Assembly: GCA_963818445.1 (NCBI GenBank)
Contig: CAWFSG010000019.1
Location: forward strand, 62,001 to 126,000
Source: Prado023 sp963818445
Lineage (GTDB): Bacteria; Actinomycetota; Actinomycetes; S36-B12; CAIYMF01
Length of the DNA stretch: 64,000 nt
Reading direction: 5' to 3'
Shown: positions 44,683 through 54,422 of the stretch, piece after piece
Numbering within the stretch: position 1 is the stretch's first letter
Layout of the letters: each line of letters begins with the position of its first letter
Notes under the pieces: model-generated
Told to the model about the DNA's origin: nothing
Seen by the model: the letters and a program-made list of their open reading frames with translations, nothing else
Database searches by the model: none
Position numbers and translations under genes: made by a program

Positions 44683-45696
44683 ATGGACATCGACATGTCT
44701 GCGCTGCGCGCCGTCGCAGTGGACAAGGAGATCTCGGTCGACCTGCTGGTCGACTCGATCGAGCAGGCCCTCCTGGTGGCCTACCACCACACGCCCGGGG
44801 CGAGCACCCAGGCGAGGGTGGAGCTCAACCGCGACACCGGTCACGTCACGGTGTGGGCCGTGGAGGACGTTCCTGAGGGCGCCGAGGAGGGGTTCATCCC
44901 GCGGGAGTTCGACGACACGCCTGAGGGCTTCGGCCGGGTCGCCTCCACGACCGCGCGCCAGGTGCTGGTCCAGCGCCTGCGGGAGGCCGAGGACGACGTG
45001 ACCCACGGCCACTTCGAGGGCAAGATCGGCGACCTCGTCTCCGGTGTCGTCCAGCAGGGCCAGGATCCCCGGTTGGTCTTCGTCGACCTGGGCAAGGTCG
45101 AGGGCGTGCTGCCCCCGCAGGAGGCCATCGCCACCGAGGCGCACCCGCACGGCTCCCGGATGAAGGCCCTCGTGGTGGGCACCCGTCGCAGCGCCAAGGG
45201 CACGCAGGTCGTGCTCTCCCGAACCCACCCGGGGCTGGTGAAGGCCCTGTTCGCACTCGAGGTCCCGGAGATCGCCGAGGGATCGGTCGAGATCGTGGCC
45301 CTCGCGCGCGAAGCCGGGCACCGCACGAAGATGGCTGTCCGCTCGCACCGGCCGGGGCTGAACCCCAAGGGCGCCTGCATCGGGCCGATGGGCTCCCGGG
45401 TGCGCAACGTGATGGCCGAGCTCGACGGCGAGAAGATCGACATCGTCGACTGGTCCGACGATCCAGCGACCATGGTGGGCAACGCCCTCTCGCCCGCCCG
45501 GGTGAGCTCGGTGGAGGTCGTGGATCTCGAGACCCGATCGGCCCGGGTGATCGTCCCGGACTACCAGCTCTCGCTGGCCATCGGCAAGGAGGGCCAGAAC
45601 GCCCGGCTGGCCGCACGTCTGACGGGATGGCGCATCGACATCCGGTCCGACACGGCGCCCGTGGACGCTGAGAGTGCGGATTCGGGCCTGCGGTGA
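44683..45696 (+). CDS. nusA: transcription termination/antitermination protein NusA
   Basis: The protein has 337 residues: an N-terminal RNA-polymerase-binding domain (to about 100), an S1 domain (about 105-175; GDLVSGVVQQGQDPRLVFVDLGKVEG) and two KH domains. The KH domains carry LNPKGACIGPMGSRVRNVM and the GXXG-type IGKEGQNARLAARLTGW near the end. It lacks the acidic C-terminal repeats of proteobacterial NusA, as is normal in actinobacteria. Its stop overlaps the ylxR start (GTGA). Confidence 0.97.
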   Translation: MDIDMSALRAVAVDKEISVDLLVDSIEQALLVAYHHTPGASTQARVELNRDTGHVTVWAVEDVPEGAEEGFIPREFDDTPEGFGRVASTTARQVLVQRLREAEDDVTHGHFEGKIGDLVSGVVQQGQDPRLVFVDLGKVEGVLPPQEAIATEAHPHGSRMKALVVGTRRSAKGTQVVLSRTHPGLVKALFALEVPEIAEGSVEIVALAREAGHRTKMAVRSHRPGLNPKGACIGPMGSRVRNVMAELDGEKIDIVDWSDDPATMVGNALSPARVSSVEVVDLETRSARVIVPDYQLSLAIGKEGQNARLAARLTGWRIDIRSDTAPVDAESADSGLR

Positions 45697-45995
45697 CTTC
45701 CGCGCTAGACTCTGGGGCGTCTGCCCAGCAAGGCAAGCCGACTCGAACGTGCGTCGCCTGCCGGACACGGGCGGACAAGACCGACCTGCTTCGGGTCACC
45801 GCCCGGGACGGCCTGTGCCTCCCGGATCCCCGGTTCCGGCAACCCGGTCGAGGTGCGTACCTGCATCCGACCATCGGCTGCCTGGATCTGGCGGAGCGGC
45901 GCCGAGCGTTGCCACGGGCCCTTCGGGTCCAGGGAGCCCTCGACACCGTGGCCGTGCGCGCGTGGATCGAGGCGGGGTCGGGAGAGACGAAATGA
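45693..45995 (+). CDS. ylxR: YlxR family RNA-binding protein (DUF448)
   Basis: This 100-residue protein has the family motif RTCVACRTRADKTDLLRV, then GRGAYLHPTIGCLDLAERR. YlxR proteins bind RNA or act with RNase P; the role in actinobacteria is not settled. It is always found between nusA and infB. GTG 45693 overlaps the nusA stop by four bases. A TAGACT box (45706-45711) inside its first codons might serve an internal promoter for infB. Confidence 0.95.
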   Translation: MTSALDSGASAQQGKPTRTCVACRTRADKTDLLRVTARDGLCLPDPRFRQPGRGAYLHPTIGCLDLAERRRALPRALRVQGALDTVAVRAWIEAGSGETK

Positions 45996-46127
45996 CCGCA
46001 CTTCAACGGTTGAGGAGCGAAACGGAAATGAGCACTCAATGAGCTCGCTGCTATGAGCGCGCCCACCAGCAACCAGCGGTCCACGCCCTGACAGACACCA
46101 GGGGCTCGGACCAAGACGAGGAGAGAA

Positions 46128-48987
46128 GTGTCGAAGGTCCGGGTCAGCACACTGGCCAAGGAGTTGGGTATTCCCAGCAAGGACGCCGTGACGTGGCTCA
46201 ACGCGAACGGTGAGTATGTGAAGTCGGCGGCCTCGACGATCGAGGCCCCTGTTGAGCGCAAGCTGCGTGAGGCCTTCCCGGCCAAGCCCGCGGCACCGAA
46301 GGCAACCGGGGGTGCGACCCCCGGAAGGCCCGCACCCAAGCCTGCCGCTGCTGAGGCGAGCACGGAGGCCCCGGCCGCGCCGAGCACGCCGGCGGTCACG
46401 GCGACCCCGGCTGGGCCGGCTCCCGCTCGCACCTGAGGTGCCGGCCGCCGCTGTGGCTCCCGCCGCGCCCGAGGCACCGACGGCCCCGGCTGCTCCTGCG
46501 GCGGCCGCAGCCGCGTCGACCGAGGCGTCCAGCGAGGGTGGGACCGCAGCCCGCCCATCCCCGGGCCCACGCCCGGGCAACAACCCCTACGGCAGCCCCG
46601 GCATGGGCCGCCCATCCCCGGGCCCACGCCCGGGCAACAACCCGTTCTCCGGTTCCGGCATGGGGCGCGCTGCTCCTGCCGCGGCTGCGGGGCCGGGCGT
46701 CGTCGCCCCGCGTCCCGCCGCACCGGCCGGTCCCGGTGGCCCCCGCCCCAACCCCGGCTCGATGCCGCCCCGGCCCGCTGTCCGTCCGGGTGCCCCAGGG
46801 CGCCCCGGTGCGCCGGGTGCACGTCCTGGTGGTCCCGGAGCACGTCCCGGTGGTCCCGGTGGGGCGCCCGGTCGTCCTGGTGGTCCCGGTGCCGGTGGTT
46901 CGCGTCCCGGTGGCCCCGGCGGTGCGGGTGGCTTCCGTCCCGGCGGTGCCGGAGGCGGGACCGGTGGGTACCGTCCCGCCGCACCGGGCGGTGCTCCGGG
47001 TGCAGGTGCCCCGGGTCGCCCCGGCGGCGGCGGTCGTCCCGGCGGCCCCGGTCGCGGTGGCACGGCGGGCGCCTTCGGCCGCCCCGGCGGTCGGCCCACG
47101 AAGGGTCGCAAGTCCAAGCGCGCCAAGCGCCAGGAGTACGAGAACATGCAGGCCCCCGCGATCGGTGGCGTGCGGCTCCCGCGCGGCAACGGCGCGGTCG
47201 TCCGGCTGCCCCGTGGAGCCTCGCTGACAGACTTCGCCGAGCGGATCAACTGCTCGGCGGCCGACCTGGTCACCGTGATGTTCAAGCTCGGCGAGATGCT
47301 CACGGCCACCCAGTCGGTCGATGACGACACGCTGCGCCTGCTGGGCCAGGAGCTGGACTTCGACGTCCAGGTCGTCTCGCCCGAGGATGAGGACCGCGAG
47401 CTGCTGGGCACCTTCGACCTCGAGTTCGGCGAGGACGAGGGCGACGAGTCCGACCTGGTCGTACGGCCCCCGGTCGTCACGGTCATGGGCCACGTCGACC
47501 ACGGCAAGACCAAGCTGCTCGACGCCATCCGCTCCACCAAGGTGGTCGAGGGTGAGGCCGGTGGCATCACCCAGCACATCGGCGCCTACCAGGTGACCGT
47601 CCCGGTTGGCGGCGCGCAACGCACGCTGACCTTCATCGACACCCCGGGCCACGAGGCGTTCACCGCCATGCGTGCCCGTGGCGCCCAGGTCACCGACATC
47701 GCCGTGCTGGTCGTGGCGGCTGACGACGGCGTGAAGCCGCAGACGGTGGAGGCGCTGAACCACGCGCAGGCCGCCGGTGTGCCGATCGTCGTCGCGGTCA
47801 ACAAGATCGACAAGGAGGGTGCCGACCCCGTCAAGGTGCGCGGACAGCTCACCGAGTACGGGCTGGTGGCCGAGGAGTTCGGCGGCGACACCATGTTCGT
47901 CGACGTCTCGGCCAAGGGCCGGCTCAACATCGATGCCCTGCTCGAGGCCCTCGTGCTGACGGCGGATGCCACCCTGGACCTGCGGGCGAACCCCAAGCAG
48001 GACGCGCAGGGTGTGGCGATCGAGGCGCACCTGGACCGCGGTCGCGGCCCGGTGGCCACGGTGCTGGTCCAGCGCGGCACGCTGCGCCCCGGCGACTCGA
48101 TCGTGGCCGGTGATGCCTTCGGGCGCGTGCGGGCCATGCTCGACGAGCACGGCGACACCGTGGACGAGGCCACGCCGGCTCGTCCGGTGCAGGTCCTGGG
48201 CCTGACCTCGGTGCCCGGTGCCGGAGACTCCTTCCTCGTCGTCGGCGAGGACCGGGTGGCACGCCAGATCGCTCAGACCCGTCAGGCCCGCGAGCGCAAT
48301 GCGCAACTGGCCAAGCGACGGGGCAGGCGGACGCTCGAGGACTTCCTCAAGCAGCTGGAGACCGGCGAGGTGCAGGAGCTCAACCTGATCCTCAAGGGCG
48401 ACGTGTCCGGCTCGGTGGAGGCCCTCGAGGACTCGCTGATGCAGATCGATGTCGGCGAGGAGGTCAACCTGCGGATCATCGACCGCGGTGTCGGTGCGAT
48501 CACCGAGACCAACGTCATGCTCGCCGCGGCGTCGAAGGCCGTCATCATCGGCTTCAACGTCCGGCCGCAGGGCAAGGCCACCGAGCTCGCCGATCGCGAG
48601 GGCGTGGACATCCGGTACTACAACGTCATCTACTCGGCGATCGATGACATCGAGGCGGCCCTCAAGGGCATGCTCAAGCCGGAGTACGAGGAGGCCCAGC
48701 TGGGCACCGCCGAGGTGCGCGAGGTCTTCAAGTCCAGCAAGGTCGGCACCATCGCCGGCTCGCTGGTCCGCTCCGGGGTCATCAAGCGCAACAGCAAGGC
48801 GCGCCTGGTCCGCGACGGCGTCGTGGTGGCTGACAACCTCACGGTGGCCTCGCTGCGACGGTTCAAGGACGATGCCACAGAGGTCCGTGATGGCTTCGAG
48901 TGCGGCATCGGCCTGGGGTCGTTCGGCGACATCAAGGTCGACGACGTGATCGAGACGTTCGAGATGCGGGAGAAGTCCCGCGACTGA
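46128..48987 (+). CDS. infB: translation initiation factor IF-2 (frameshifted in this consensus)
   Basis: The protein has about 952 residues when corrected. The N-terminal IF2_N domain (VSTLAKELGIPSKDAVTWLN) is followed by a very long Ala/Pro/Gly/Arg-rich region, a second IF2_N (about 47220-47350) and the G domain with GHVDHGKTKLL (G1), DTPGHEAFTAMR (G3), NKIDKEG (G4) and SAKGRLN (G5). Domains II-IV continue to the end. The frame shifts at about 46428 in the low-complexity region; deleting one C restores it. Essential IF-2 must be intact, so this is probably a consensus error. GTG 46128 has GGAGAG upstream. Confidence 0.95.
46551..46643 (+). repeat. 57-bp direct repeat inside infB
   Basis: Two copies (46551-46587 and 46608-46643, period 57 bp) encode PSPGPRPGNNP, with GMGR after each. 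They are part of the disordered Gly/Pro/Arg linker of IF-2. Confidence 0.85.
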
Positions 48988-49004
48988 GTCGTGGGGGAGC
49001 AGCG

Positions 49005-49301
49005 GTGTTCGTCGGGATCCTCGATGTCGACCTGCTGCTCCCCAGCGACGTCCGATCGTTGAAGGACAAGCGCAGCCACGTGCGGGGGCTGGTGGCCGAG
49101 TTGCGCCGCCGGTTCGATGTGGCGGCGTCCGAGGCTGGTCATCTGGACCTCCACAGGCGCACACTGGTCGGGGTCGCGGTGGTCGGTCCCGATCTGGCGC
49201 ACTGCCGGCAGGTGCTCGACGCGTGTGAGCGACTGGTGGCGGGGCGTCCGGAGTTCGAGGTGATCGGCGCCCGGCAGAGATTCATCGGAGACGAGGACTG
49301 A
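49005..49301 (+). CDS. DUF503 family protein
   Basis: This 98-residue protein (VFVGILDVDLLLPSDVRSLK, KRSHVRGLVAELRRRFDVAA, HRRTLVGVAVVG) fits DUF503 (YlxP). The family is found between infB and rbfA in Gram-positive bacteria and has no settled function; a role near the ribosome is presumed from context. GTG 49005 follows GGGGGAG. Confidence 0.93.
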   Translation: MFVGILDVDLLLPSDVRSLKDKRSHVRGLVAELRRRFDVAASEAGHLDLHRRTLVGVAVVGPDLAHCRQVLDACERLVAGRPEFEVIGARQRFIGDED

Positions 49302-49431
49302 GCAGCTCAACCCGTTCTCCCTCCCGAAATGCGTTCTCCCTGCCGGGATTGGCGGAGGGGGACGCGGATCGGGGAGGATCTGCGGATCAGACGGACAGCA
49401 CGGACGGGGACTGAATCAGGAGGTGGGCATC

Positions 49432-49929
49432 GTGGGAGCCCATGAGGCGCGGGTGCGCCGGTTGGCAGACAGGGTCAAGGTCATCGTGGCCGAGACCCTG
49501 GAGACCCGGGTCAAGGACCCGAGGCTCGGCTTCGTGACCATCACGGATGCGCGGGTCACCAACGACATGCGTGAGGCGACCGTCTTCTACACCGTCCTGG
49601 GCACGCCGGACGAGCTGGCCGAGACGGCCACGGCGCTGGAGTCGGCCAAGGGGATCCTGCGCACGGAGGTCGGGCGGCAGACCGGCGTGCGGCACACCCC
49701 CTCACTGACCTTCATCGCCGACGGCGTGCCGGAGAACGCGCGGCACATCGACGACCTGCTGGCCCTGGCTGCTGCCACGGACGCGGCCGTCGCCGCCGTT
49801 CGCGTGGGGGCCGAGTACGCCGGCGAGCCGGACCCGTACAAGGCACCGCGCGAGGACGAGGCTGACGCCGTCGACGCCTCCGACGACGAGGAGCCCGCCT
49901 CGCGTCCGCTCGCCGGAATCGACGACTGA
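49432..49929 (+). CDS. rbfA: ribosome-binding factor A
   Basis: This 165-residue KH-type protein aids 16S rRNA 5'-end maturation. Its motifs are RVRRLADRVKVIVAETLETRV, DPRLGFVTITDARVTND and RTEVGRQTGVRHTPSLTF. GTG 49432 is preferred to GTG 49423 because AGGAGG lies 8 nt before it. An acidic tail of about 35 residues follows the domain. truB starts 1 nt after the stop. Confidence 0.95.
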   Translation: MGAHEARVRRLADRVKVIVAETLETRVKDPRLGFVTITDARVTNDMREATVFYTVLGTPDELAETATALESAKGILRTEVGRQTGVRHTPSLTFIADGVPENARHIDDLLALAAATDAAVAAVRVGAEYAGEPDPYKAPREDEADAVDASDDEEPASRPLAGIDD

Positions 49930-49930
49930 G

Positions 49931-50965
49931 TTGTCGGGGACTGCGCCGGACTCCACCCTGGCTGACAAGGTCAGCCCACCCGAGGGAATCGTCATCGTCG
50001 ACAAGCCTGCGGGCTGGACGTCCCACGACGTCGTCTCCCGGATGCGTCGGCTTGCCGGAACCCGCCGCGTCGGGCACGCCGGGACGCTCGATCCGATGGC
50101 GACCGGTGTCCTGGTGGTCGGGATCGGCCGGGCCACGCGGCTGCTCGGGCACATCAGCGGCTCGGACAAGACCTACGGGGCGACGATCCGGCTCGGCTGG
50201 GCCACCGTCACCGACGACGCGGAGGGGGAGCGCCTGAGTGGCTCGCCCGCAGACGGGTTGACCAGTGACGACCTCGCCCCCGAGATCGCTGCGCTCACGG
50301 GGCCGATCATGCAGCGCCCGTCGTCGGTGTCGGCGATCAAGGTCGAGGGCCGCCGCTCCCACGATCGGGTCCGAGCCGGCGAGGACGTCGAGCTGATGGC
50401 ACGACCCGTCGTCGTCAGCGTGTTCGACGTGCTCGCCGTGCGTCCGGTGCCGTCACTGGGGGCACTCGACCTCGACGTCGTGGTCACCTGCTCCTCGGGG
50501 ACGTACATCCGGGCCCTGGCACGCGATCTTGGTCAGGCCCTGGGGGTCGGGGGGCACCTGACCGCGCTGCGCCGCAACCGGGTCGGGTGCTTCGACCTCG
50601 CCCGGGCCCGGACCCTCGAGGAACTCGCCGTGGACGGCCTTGCGGTGGTCGACATGGCCACAGTCGCCCGTGCAGCCTTCCCCTCTGTGACCCTGACACC
50701 CGCGGATTCCAACGCAGTGCGCTACGGCCGCACCATTGAGCTGGGCATGGCCTGGGCTCGGGCAACGAGGCCCGACTGCATTGCAGCGTCCGTGATCGAT
50801 CCCCACCGGGCGGCCCTGGTGGCGGCCCATCCCCACACGCCCGATTGGGCTGACCGCACGCCGCCCCCACACGCCCTCTTCGCCCTGGACGGCGAGTTCC
50901 TCGCTCTGGCCCGCCCCCGTCCGGACGACACGGCGGAGTACCTGGCGGTGTTCTCGCAGCCGTAG
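49931..50965 (+). CDS. truB: tRNA pseudouridine-55 synthase
   Basis: This 344-residue enzyme makes pseudouridine 55 in the T-loop of tRNAs. GIVIVDKPAGWTSHDVV and the catalytic Asp in GHAGTLDPMATGVL are typical, as are KTYGATIRLG and CSSGTYIRALARDLG. The start is TTG 49931, one base after the rbfA stop; no ATG or GTG lies between it and the conserved core. The C-terminal PUA-like region is present. Confidence 0.95.
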   Translation: MSGTAPDSTLADKVSPPEGIVIVDKPAGWTSHDVVSRMRRLAGTRRVGHAGTLDPMATGVLVVGIGRATRLLGHISGSDKTYGATIRLGWATVTDDAEGERLSGSPADGLTSDDLAPEIAALTGPIMQRPSSVSAIKVEGRRSHDRVRAGEDVELMARPVVVSVFDVLAVRPVPSLGALDLDVVVTCSSGTYIRALARDLGQALGVGGHLTALRRNRVGCFDLARARTLEELAVDGLAVVDMATVARAAFPSVTLTPADSNAVRYGRTIELGMAWARATRPDCIAASVIDPHRAALVAAHPHTPDWADRTPPPHALFALDGEFLALARPRPDDTAEYLAVFSQP

Positions 50966-50992
50966 GCGACGCGCCCGCTCGGGTGGGTCGCC

Positions 50993-50998
50993 TACGGT
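50993..50998 (+). promoter_or_regulatory. probable -10 box (leaderless) of the dienelactone hydrolase gene
   Basis: TACGGT lies 7 nt before ATG 51006; no ribosome site is present. Confidence 0.5.
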
Positions 50999-51005
50999 GC
51001 TCCTC

Positions 51006-51767
51006 ATGGACTCCGTTGCCCGTCCCAAGCCAACCGAACGCGTGGACACCCCCAGCGGCCCGCTGGGCGTGCACCTGGAGCTCCCGATCGGCGAGGGGCC
51101 GTGGCCCGCAGTCGTCGTCATCCACGACGCCGCCGGGCTGACCGCCGACACGGTGCGCCAGTGCCGGTGGTTGGCTGACTCCGGCTTCATCGCGGTGGCG
51201 CCGGACCTGTTCGATGGGGGCACCTTCGCCGGCTGCCTGCGCTCGGTCATCCGGGACTACGCCACATGGCAGGGGGCGGTCTTCGACCAGGTCGAGGCGG
51301 TGCGAGCATGGGTGGCTGACCGCGCGGACTGCACCGGACGAGTCGGGGTCCTGGGATTCTGCATGGGCGGCGGTTTCGCGTTGTCCCTTGCCCCGGGCCA
51401 CGGGTTCGTCGCCGCGAGCGCCAACTACGGGATGATCCCGAAGGACGCGGAGAAGTACTTCGTGGGCGCGTGCCCGATCATCGCCTCATACGGGGGCCGC
51501 GACCTCTCGCTGCGCGGCGCCGGGCCGAAGCTGGAGGCGGCGCTGACGGTGGCCGACGTCGACCACGAGGTGGACGTGTACCCACAGGCCGGTCACGGCT
51601 TCCTCAACGACCATGGCCCCGGGGAGGTGCCGTTCCTGTTCCAGCTGATGGCCCCCCTCACCAGGAACGGCTACCACCGCCCGAGCGCGGAGCTGGCCCG
51701 GGAGCGCATCGCGACGTTCCTGACCACCCACTTGGTCGACTCCGGCCCCGAGGAGTCCTCCACCTGA
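51006..51767 (+). CDS. dienelactone hydrolase family protein
   Basis: This 253-residue alpha/beta hydrolase has a Cys nucleophile in GVLGFCMGGGFAL, Asp in SYGGRDLSL and His in YPQAGHGFLND, the Cys-Asp-His triad of dienelactone hydrolases. HDAAGLTADT supplies the oxyanion region. The real substrate is unknown; relatives act on lactones and other esters. It is cytoplasmic. It follows truB but appears to have its own leaderless promoter. A REP-like hairpin lies 24 bases after its stop. Confidence 0.92.
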   Translation: MDSVARPKPTERVDTPSGPLGVHLELPIGEGPWPAVVVIHDAAGLTADTVRQCRWLADSGFIAVAPDLFDGGTFAGCLRSVIRDYATWQGAVFDQVEAVRAWVADRADCTGRVGVLGFCMGGGFALSLAPGHGFVAASANYGMIPKDAEKYFVGACPIIASYGGRDLSLRGAGPKLEAALTVADVDHEVDVYPQAGHGFLNDHGPGEVPFLFQLMAPLTRNGYHRPSAELARERIATFLTTHLVDSGPEESST

Positions 51768-51791
51768 CGGTGCGAGCGCCCTCAGCGGACG

Positions 51792-51837
51792 AATTCGGGA
51801 TGCACTTGCCTCAAGTGGAGCAAATGGGTTCCGAATT
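51792..51837. repeat. 46-nt palindromic (REP-like) element, copy B
   Basis: Arms 51792-51809 and 51820-51837 surround the loop CTCAAGTGGA, with 14 Watson-Crick and 2 G-U pairs of 18. It lies in the 83-base convergent spacer between the dienelactone hydrolase and aminopeptidase genes, 13 bases from the latter's stop. It has the same geometry as copy A at 42743-42788, with substitutions in both arms that largely keep pairing. Confidence 0.65.
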
Positions 51838-51850
51838 GTGGGAATCGCAG

Positions 51851-53365
51851 TCAGAGGGCCAGCGCCGTGGACTGGACCTCGCGCATCCATGCGGTGATCG
51901 CGTCCGGGTCGCGGGGGAGTGCGCCCGAGAGGTTCACCGGGCCGTTGGGCGTCACCTGGATGTCGTCCTCGATGCGCACGCTGATCCCGCGGAACTCCGC
52001 CGGGACGGACAGGTCGTTGGGCTGGAAGTACAGGCCGGGCTCGACGGTCAGGACGTGGTTGGCTCCCAGCGGACCGTGCGTGTAGGCCTCCTCGCGGGCC
52101 TGGGCGCAGTCGTGGACGTCCAGGCCGAGGCTGTGCGAGACGCCGTGCAGGGTCCAGCGGCGGTGGTGCCCGGCGCCGGGCTGCTCGGGGTCGTCGCTGC
52201 ACGACACGTCCGGGGTGACGTCGAGGATCCCCCACGCGTGCAGGTGCTCGGCGAGCACCCGCATGCATGCTCGGTTGGCGGCCAGGAAGTCGTTGCCGAC
52301 CCGGCACTCGGCGATGCCCGCCTCCTGCGCCTCGAGCACCGCGGCGTACACCTTGCGCTGGGTGGGCGACCATTCGCCGGTCAGCGGGAAGGTGCGGGTG
52401 ACGTCGGCGGTGTGGATCTCCTCGGTCTCGACACCCATGTCGGCCAGCAGCAGGTCACCGGACCGGAGTTGGCCGTTGTTGCGCCACCAGTGAAGGGTCG
52501 TGCCGTTGGCCCCGGATCCGACGATGGAGGTGTAGCCGACCTCGTTGCCCTCCAGGCGAGCGCGCCGCCAGAAGGTGCCCTCGAGCCAGCGTTCGCCGCG
52601 GACCGGGCGGTCGAGGACCAGCGGGATCTCACGCGCCACATCCGCGAAACCACGAGCCGTCGCGTCGCAGGCGTGCTGCAGGCGGGAGATCTCCCAGTCG
52701 TCCTTCACCAGGCGCAGCTCGTCGATGACGGCTGCGAGCTTCTGGCCGGTGCCGCGGGGGAGCAGGGGGTCGACGATGGGATCGTGCCCGGTGAGCACGG
52801 CGCACTCCTCGTCGCGCCAGGCCTCCAGGGCGTGGGGGAGCTCCGCGAGCGGCCGGCAGGTGAGGGCCAGGACCGCCCCGGTCTCGGCGGGCGTGGGGAC
52901 GTTGCCCACCCAGATGGCGCCGAACTGGTGGTCGGTGAAGTACCCCTCGGATCCGGCGTGGTGGTACTCGCGGACGTACAGGGTGGCGTCGTGGCCGGAC
53001 CGGTCGGTGCGTGGCGCCATCACGAGCACCGCACCCTCGACCGTCTCGCCGGTGAGCCAGACGAATGCCGACGACGCCCGGAACGGGTACTGGGTGTCGT
53101 TGGCGCGTGTCTTCAGCAGGCCCGACGGGACGACGATCAGCTGGCCGGCGAAGTGCTCGGACAGCGCTGCCCTGCGCGCGGGCGTGTGGGCGGAGACACC
53201 CGAGCCTTCGGCGGGGTGGGCCATCTGTGGCGCCGGCTCCCAGTCGTTGCCGAGCCAGTCGACCAGGTGCCGGCTCATCGCCGGGCGCTTGCGGACCGGC
53301 GGGGGAGTGAGGTCGGCCAGGTCGCGCTGCGCAGGGGGCGGGGTCGTGATGTCATCGGAGGCCAT
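51851..53365 (-). CDS. Xaa-Pro aminopeptidase (aminopeptidase P family)
   Basis: This 504-residue M24B metallopeptidase releases N-terminal residues before proline. An N-terminal AMP_N domain (about 50-190) is followed by the pita-bread catalytic domain. Metal ligands are seen in LLADMGVETEEIHTADVTRTFP (two Asp), HGVSHSLGLDVHD, LTVEPGLYF and ISVRIEDDIQV. It is cytoplasmic. ATG 53365 has TAGACT (53374-53379, minus strand) 8 nt upstream and no ribosome site. It is divergent from ribF. Confidence 0.94.
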   Translation of the reverse strand: MASDDITTPPPAQRDLADLTPPPVRKRPAMSRHLVDWLGNDWEPAPQMAHPAEGSGVSAHTPARRAALSEHFAGQLIVVPSGLLKTRANDTQYPFRASSAFVWLTGETVEGAVLVMAPRTDRSGHDATLYVREYHHAGSEGYFTDHQFGAIWVGNVPTPAETGAVLALTCRPLAELPHALEAWRDEECAVLTGHDPIVDPLLPRGTGQKLAAVIDELRLVKDDWEISRLQHACDATARGFADVAREIPLVLDRPVRGERWLEGTFWRRARLEGNEVGYTSIVGSGANGTTLHWWRNNGQLRSGDLLLADMGVETEEIHTADVTRTFPLTGEWSPTQRKVYAAVLEAQEAGIAECRVGNDFLAANRACMRVLAEHLHAWGILDVTPDVSCSDDPEQPGAGHHRRWTLHGVSHSLGLDVHDCAQAREEAYTHGPLGANHVLTVEPGLYFQPNDLSVPAEFRGISVRIEDDIQVTPNGPVNLSGALPRDPDAITAWMREVQSTALAL

Positions 53366-53373
53366 GCCTGAGA

Positions 53374-53379
53374 AGTCTA
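53374..53379 (-). promoter_or_regulatory. probable -10 box (leaderless) of the aminopeptidase P gene
   Basis: TAGACT on the minus strand lies 8 nt before ATG 53365. Confidence 0.5.
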
Positions 53380-53399
53380 GGCCTCGGCGGGATTCCGCG

Positions 53400-54401
53400 A
53401 TGGCTGAGACGGCATGGCAGGGTATGCCCATGCTTGTGTGGCACGGGTGCGACGAGGTCCCCACCGACCTGCCGCCCACCTCCGTCACGATCGGTGCCTT
53501 CGATGGCGTCCACCGCGGGCACCGGATCCTGCTGGACAGGGCGGTGGCCGAAGCCACCGACGAGCTGCTCCCCGTGGCCGTCACCTTCGACCCGCACCCG
53601 CTGTCGGTGATCCGGCCCGACATGGCCCCGTTGCTGCTCACGTCCATGTCACACCGCCTCGAGATCTTCGAGGCGGAGGGGATCGGCGGTGTGCTGGTCA
53701 TCCAGTTCACCTCGGAGCTGGCGTCCGAGTCGGCGGAGCGGTTCGCCTCCCGTGTGCTGGCCGACACCCTGAACGCGCGGCACGTGGTGGTGGGGCGCAA
53801 CTTCAGGTTCGGGCACCGCGCGGCTGGTGACGTGTCACTCCTGACGGAGCTCGGCCGCGAGCTGGGGTTCGACGTCACCGTCGTCGACCTGGAGCCGCTG
53901 GACGCCCCTGGTGCGCCCTCTGAGGGCGCTGACGAGCCCGTGGCGGTCTCCTCGACCGAGATCCGGGCACTGGTGGCATCGGGGGAGGTTGCGGGCGCAG
54001 CGGCGGCCCTGGGGCGGCCGCACCGCGTGTCCGGCCTGGTCGTGCACGGTGACCACCGCGGTCGGGAGCTCGGCTACCCGACCGCGAACGTGGACGTCGC
54101 CGACTCGATGGCCGTGCCCGGCGATGGGGTGTACGCAGGGCGTTTCCGGGTGGAGGGCGAGCCGAGGGCTTGGAGGCCGGCGGCCATCTCGGTGGGCACC
54201 AACCCCACGTTCGACGGCGAGACGCGGCGCGTCGAGGCCTTCGTTCTGGACGCTCCCGAGGGCTACGACGTGTACGGGCAGTGGGCCGACGTGGAGTTCG
54301 TCGAGCGCATCCGCCCCATGCTGCGGTTCGACTCCGTCGAGGACCTGGTAGTCCAGATGGCCGACGACGTGAAGCAAGCGCGGGGGCTGCTCCACAGCTG
54401 A
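53400..54401 (+). CDS. ribF: bifunctional riboflavin kinase / FAD synthetase
   Basis: This protein of about 333 residues makes FMN then FAD. The N-terminal FAD-synthetase (nucleotidyltransferase) domain has VTIGAFDGVHRGHR, FDPHPLSVIRPD and VVVGRNFRFGHRAAGD, then VSSTEIR. The C-terminal kinase domain has GRELGYPTANVDV and ISVGTNPTFDG. ATG 53400 is the outer start; ATG 53424 (MPMLVWHGCDEVP) resembles the usual N-terminus and is also possible. It is separated from truB by two unrelated genes. Confidence 0.95.
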   Translation: MAETAWQGMPMLVWHGCDEVPTDLPPTSVTIGAFDGVHRGHRILLDRAVAEATDELLPVAVTFDPHPLSVIRPDMAPLLLTSMSHRLEIFEAEGIGGVLVIQFTSELASESAERFASRVLADTLNARHVVVGRNFRFGHRAAGDVSLLTELGRELGFDVTVVDLEPLDAPGAPSEGADEPVAVSSTEIRALVASGEVAGAAAALGRPHRVSGLVVHGDHRGRELGYPTANVDVADSMAVPGDGVYAGRFRVEGEPRAWRPAAISVGTNPTFDGETRRVEAFVLDAPEGYDVYGQWADVEFVERIRPMLRFDSVEDLVVQMADDVKQARGLLHS

Positions 54402-54422
54402 TCGCTTTGACCGGGGGACTGT

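Noticed and set aside
46128..46436. Programmed frameshift or a separate short gene at the start of infB
   Set aside because: The short frame holds the normal IF-2 N-terminus, there is no slippery site with a downstream structure, and one-base correction gives a standard IF-2.
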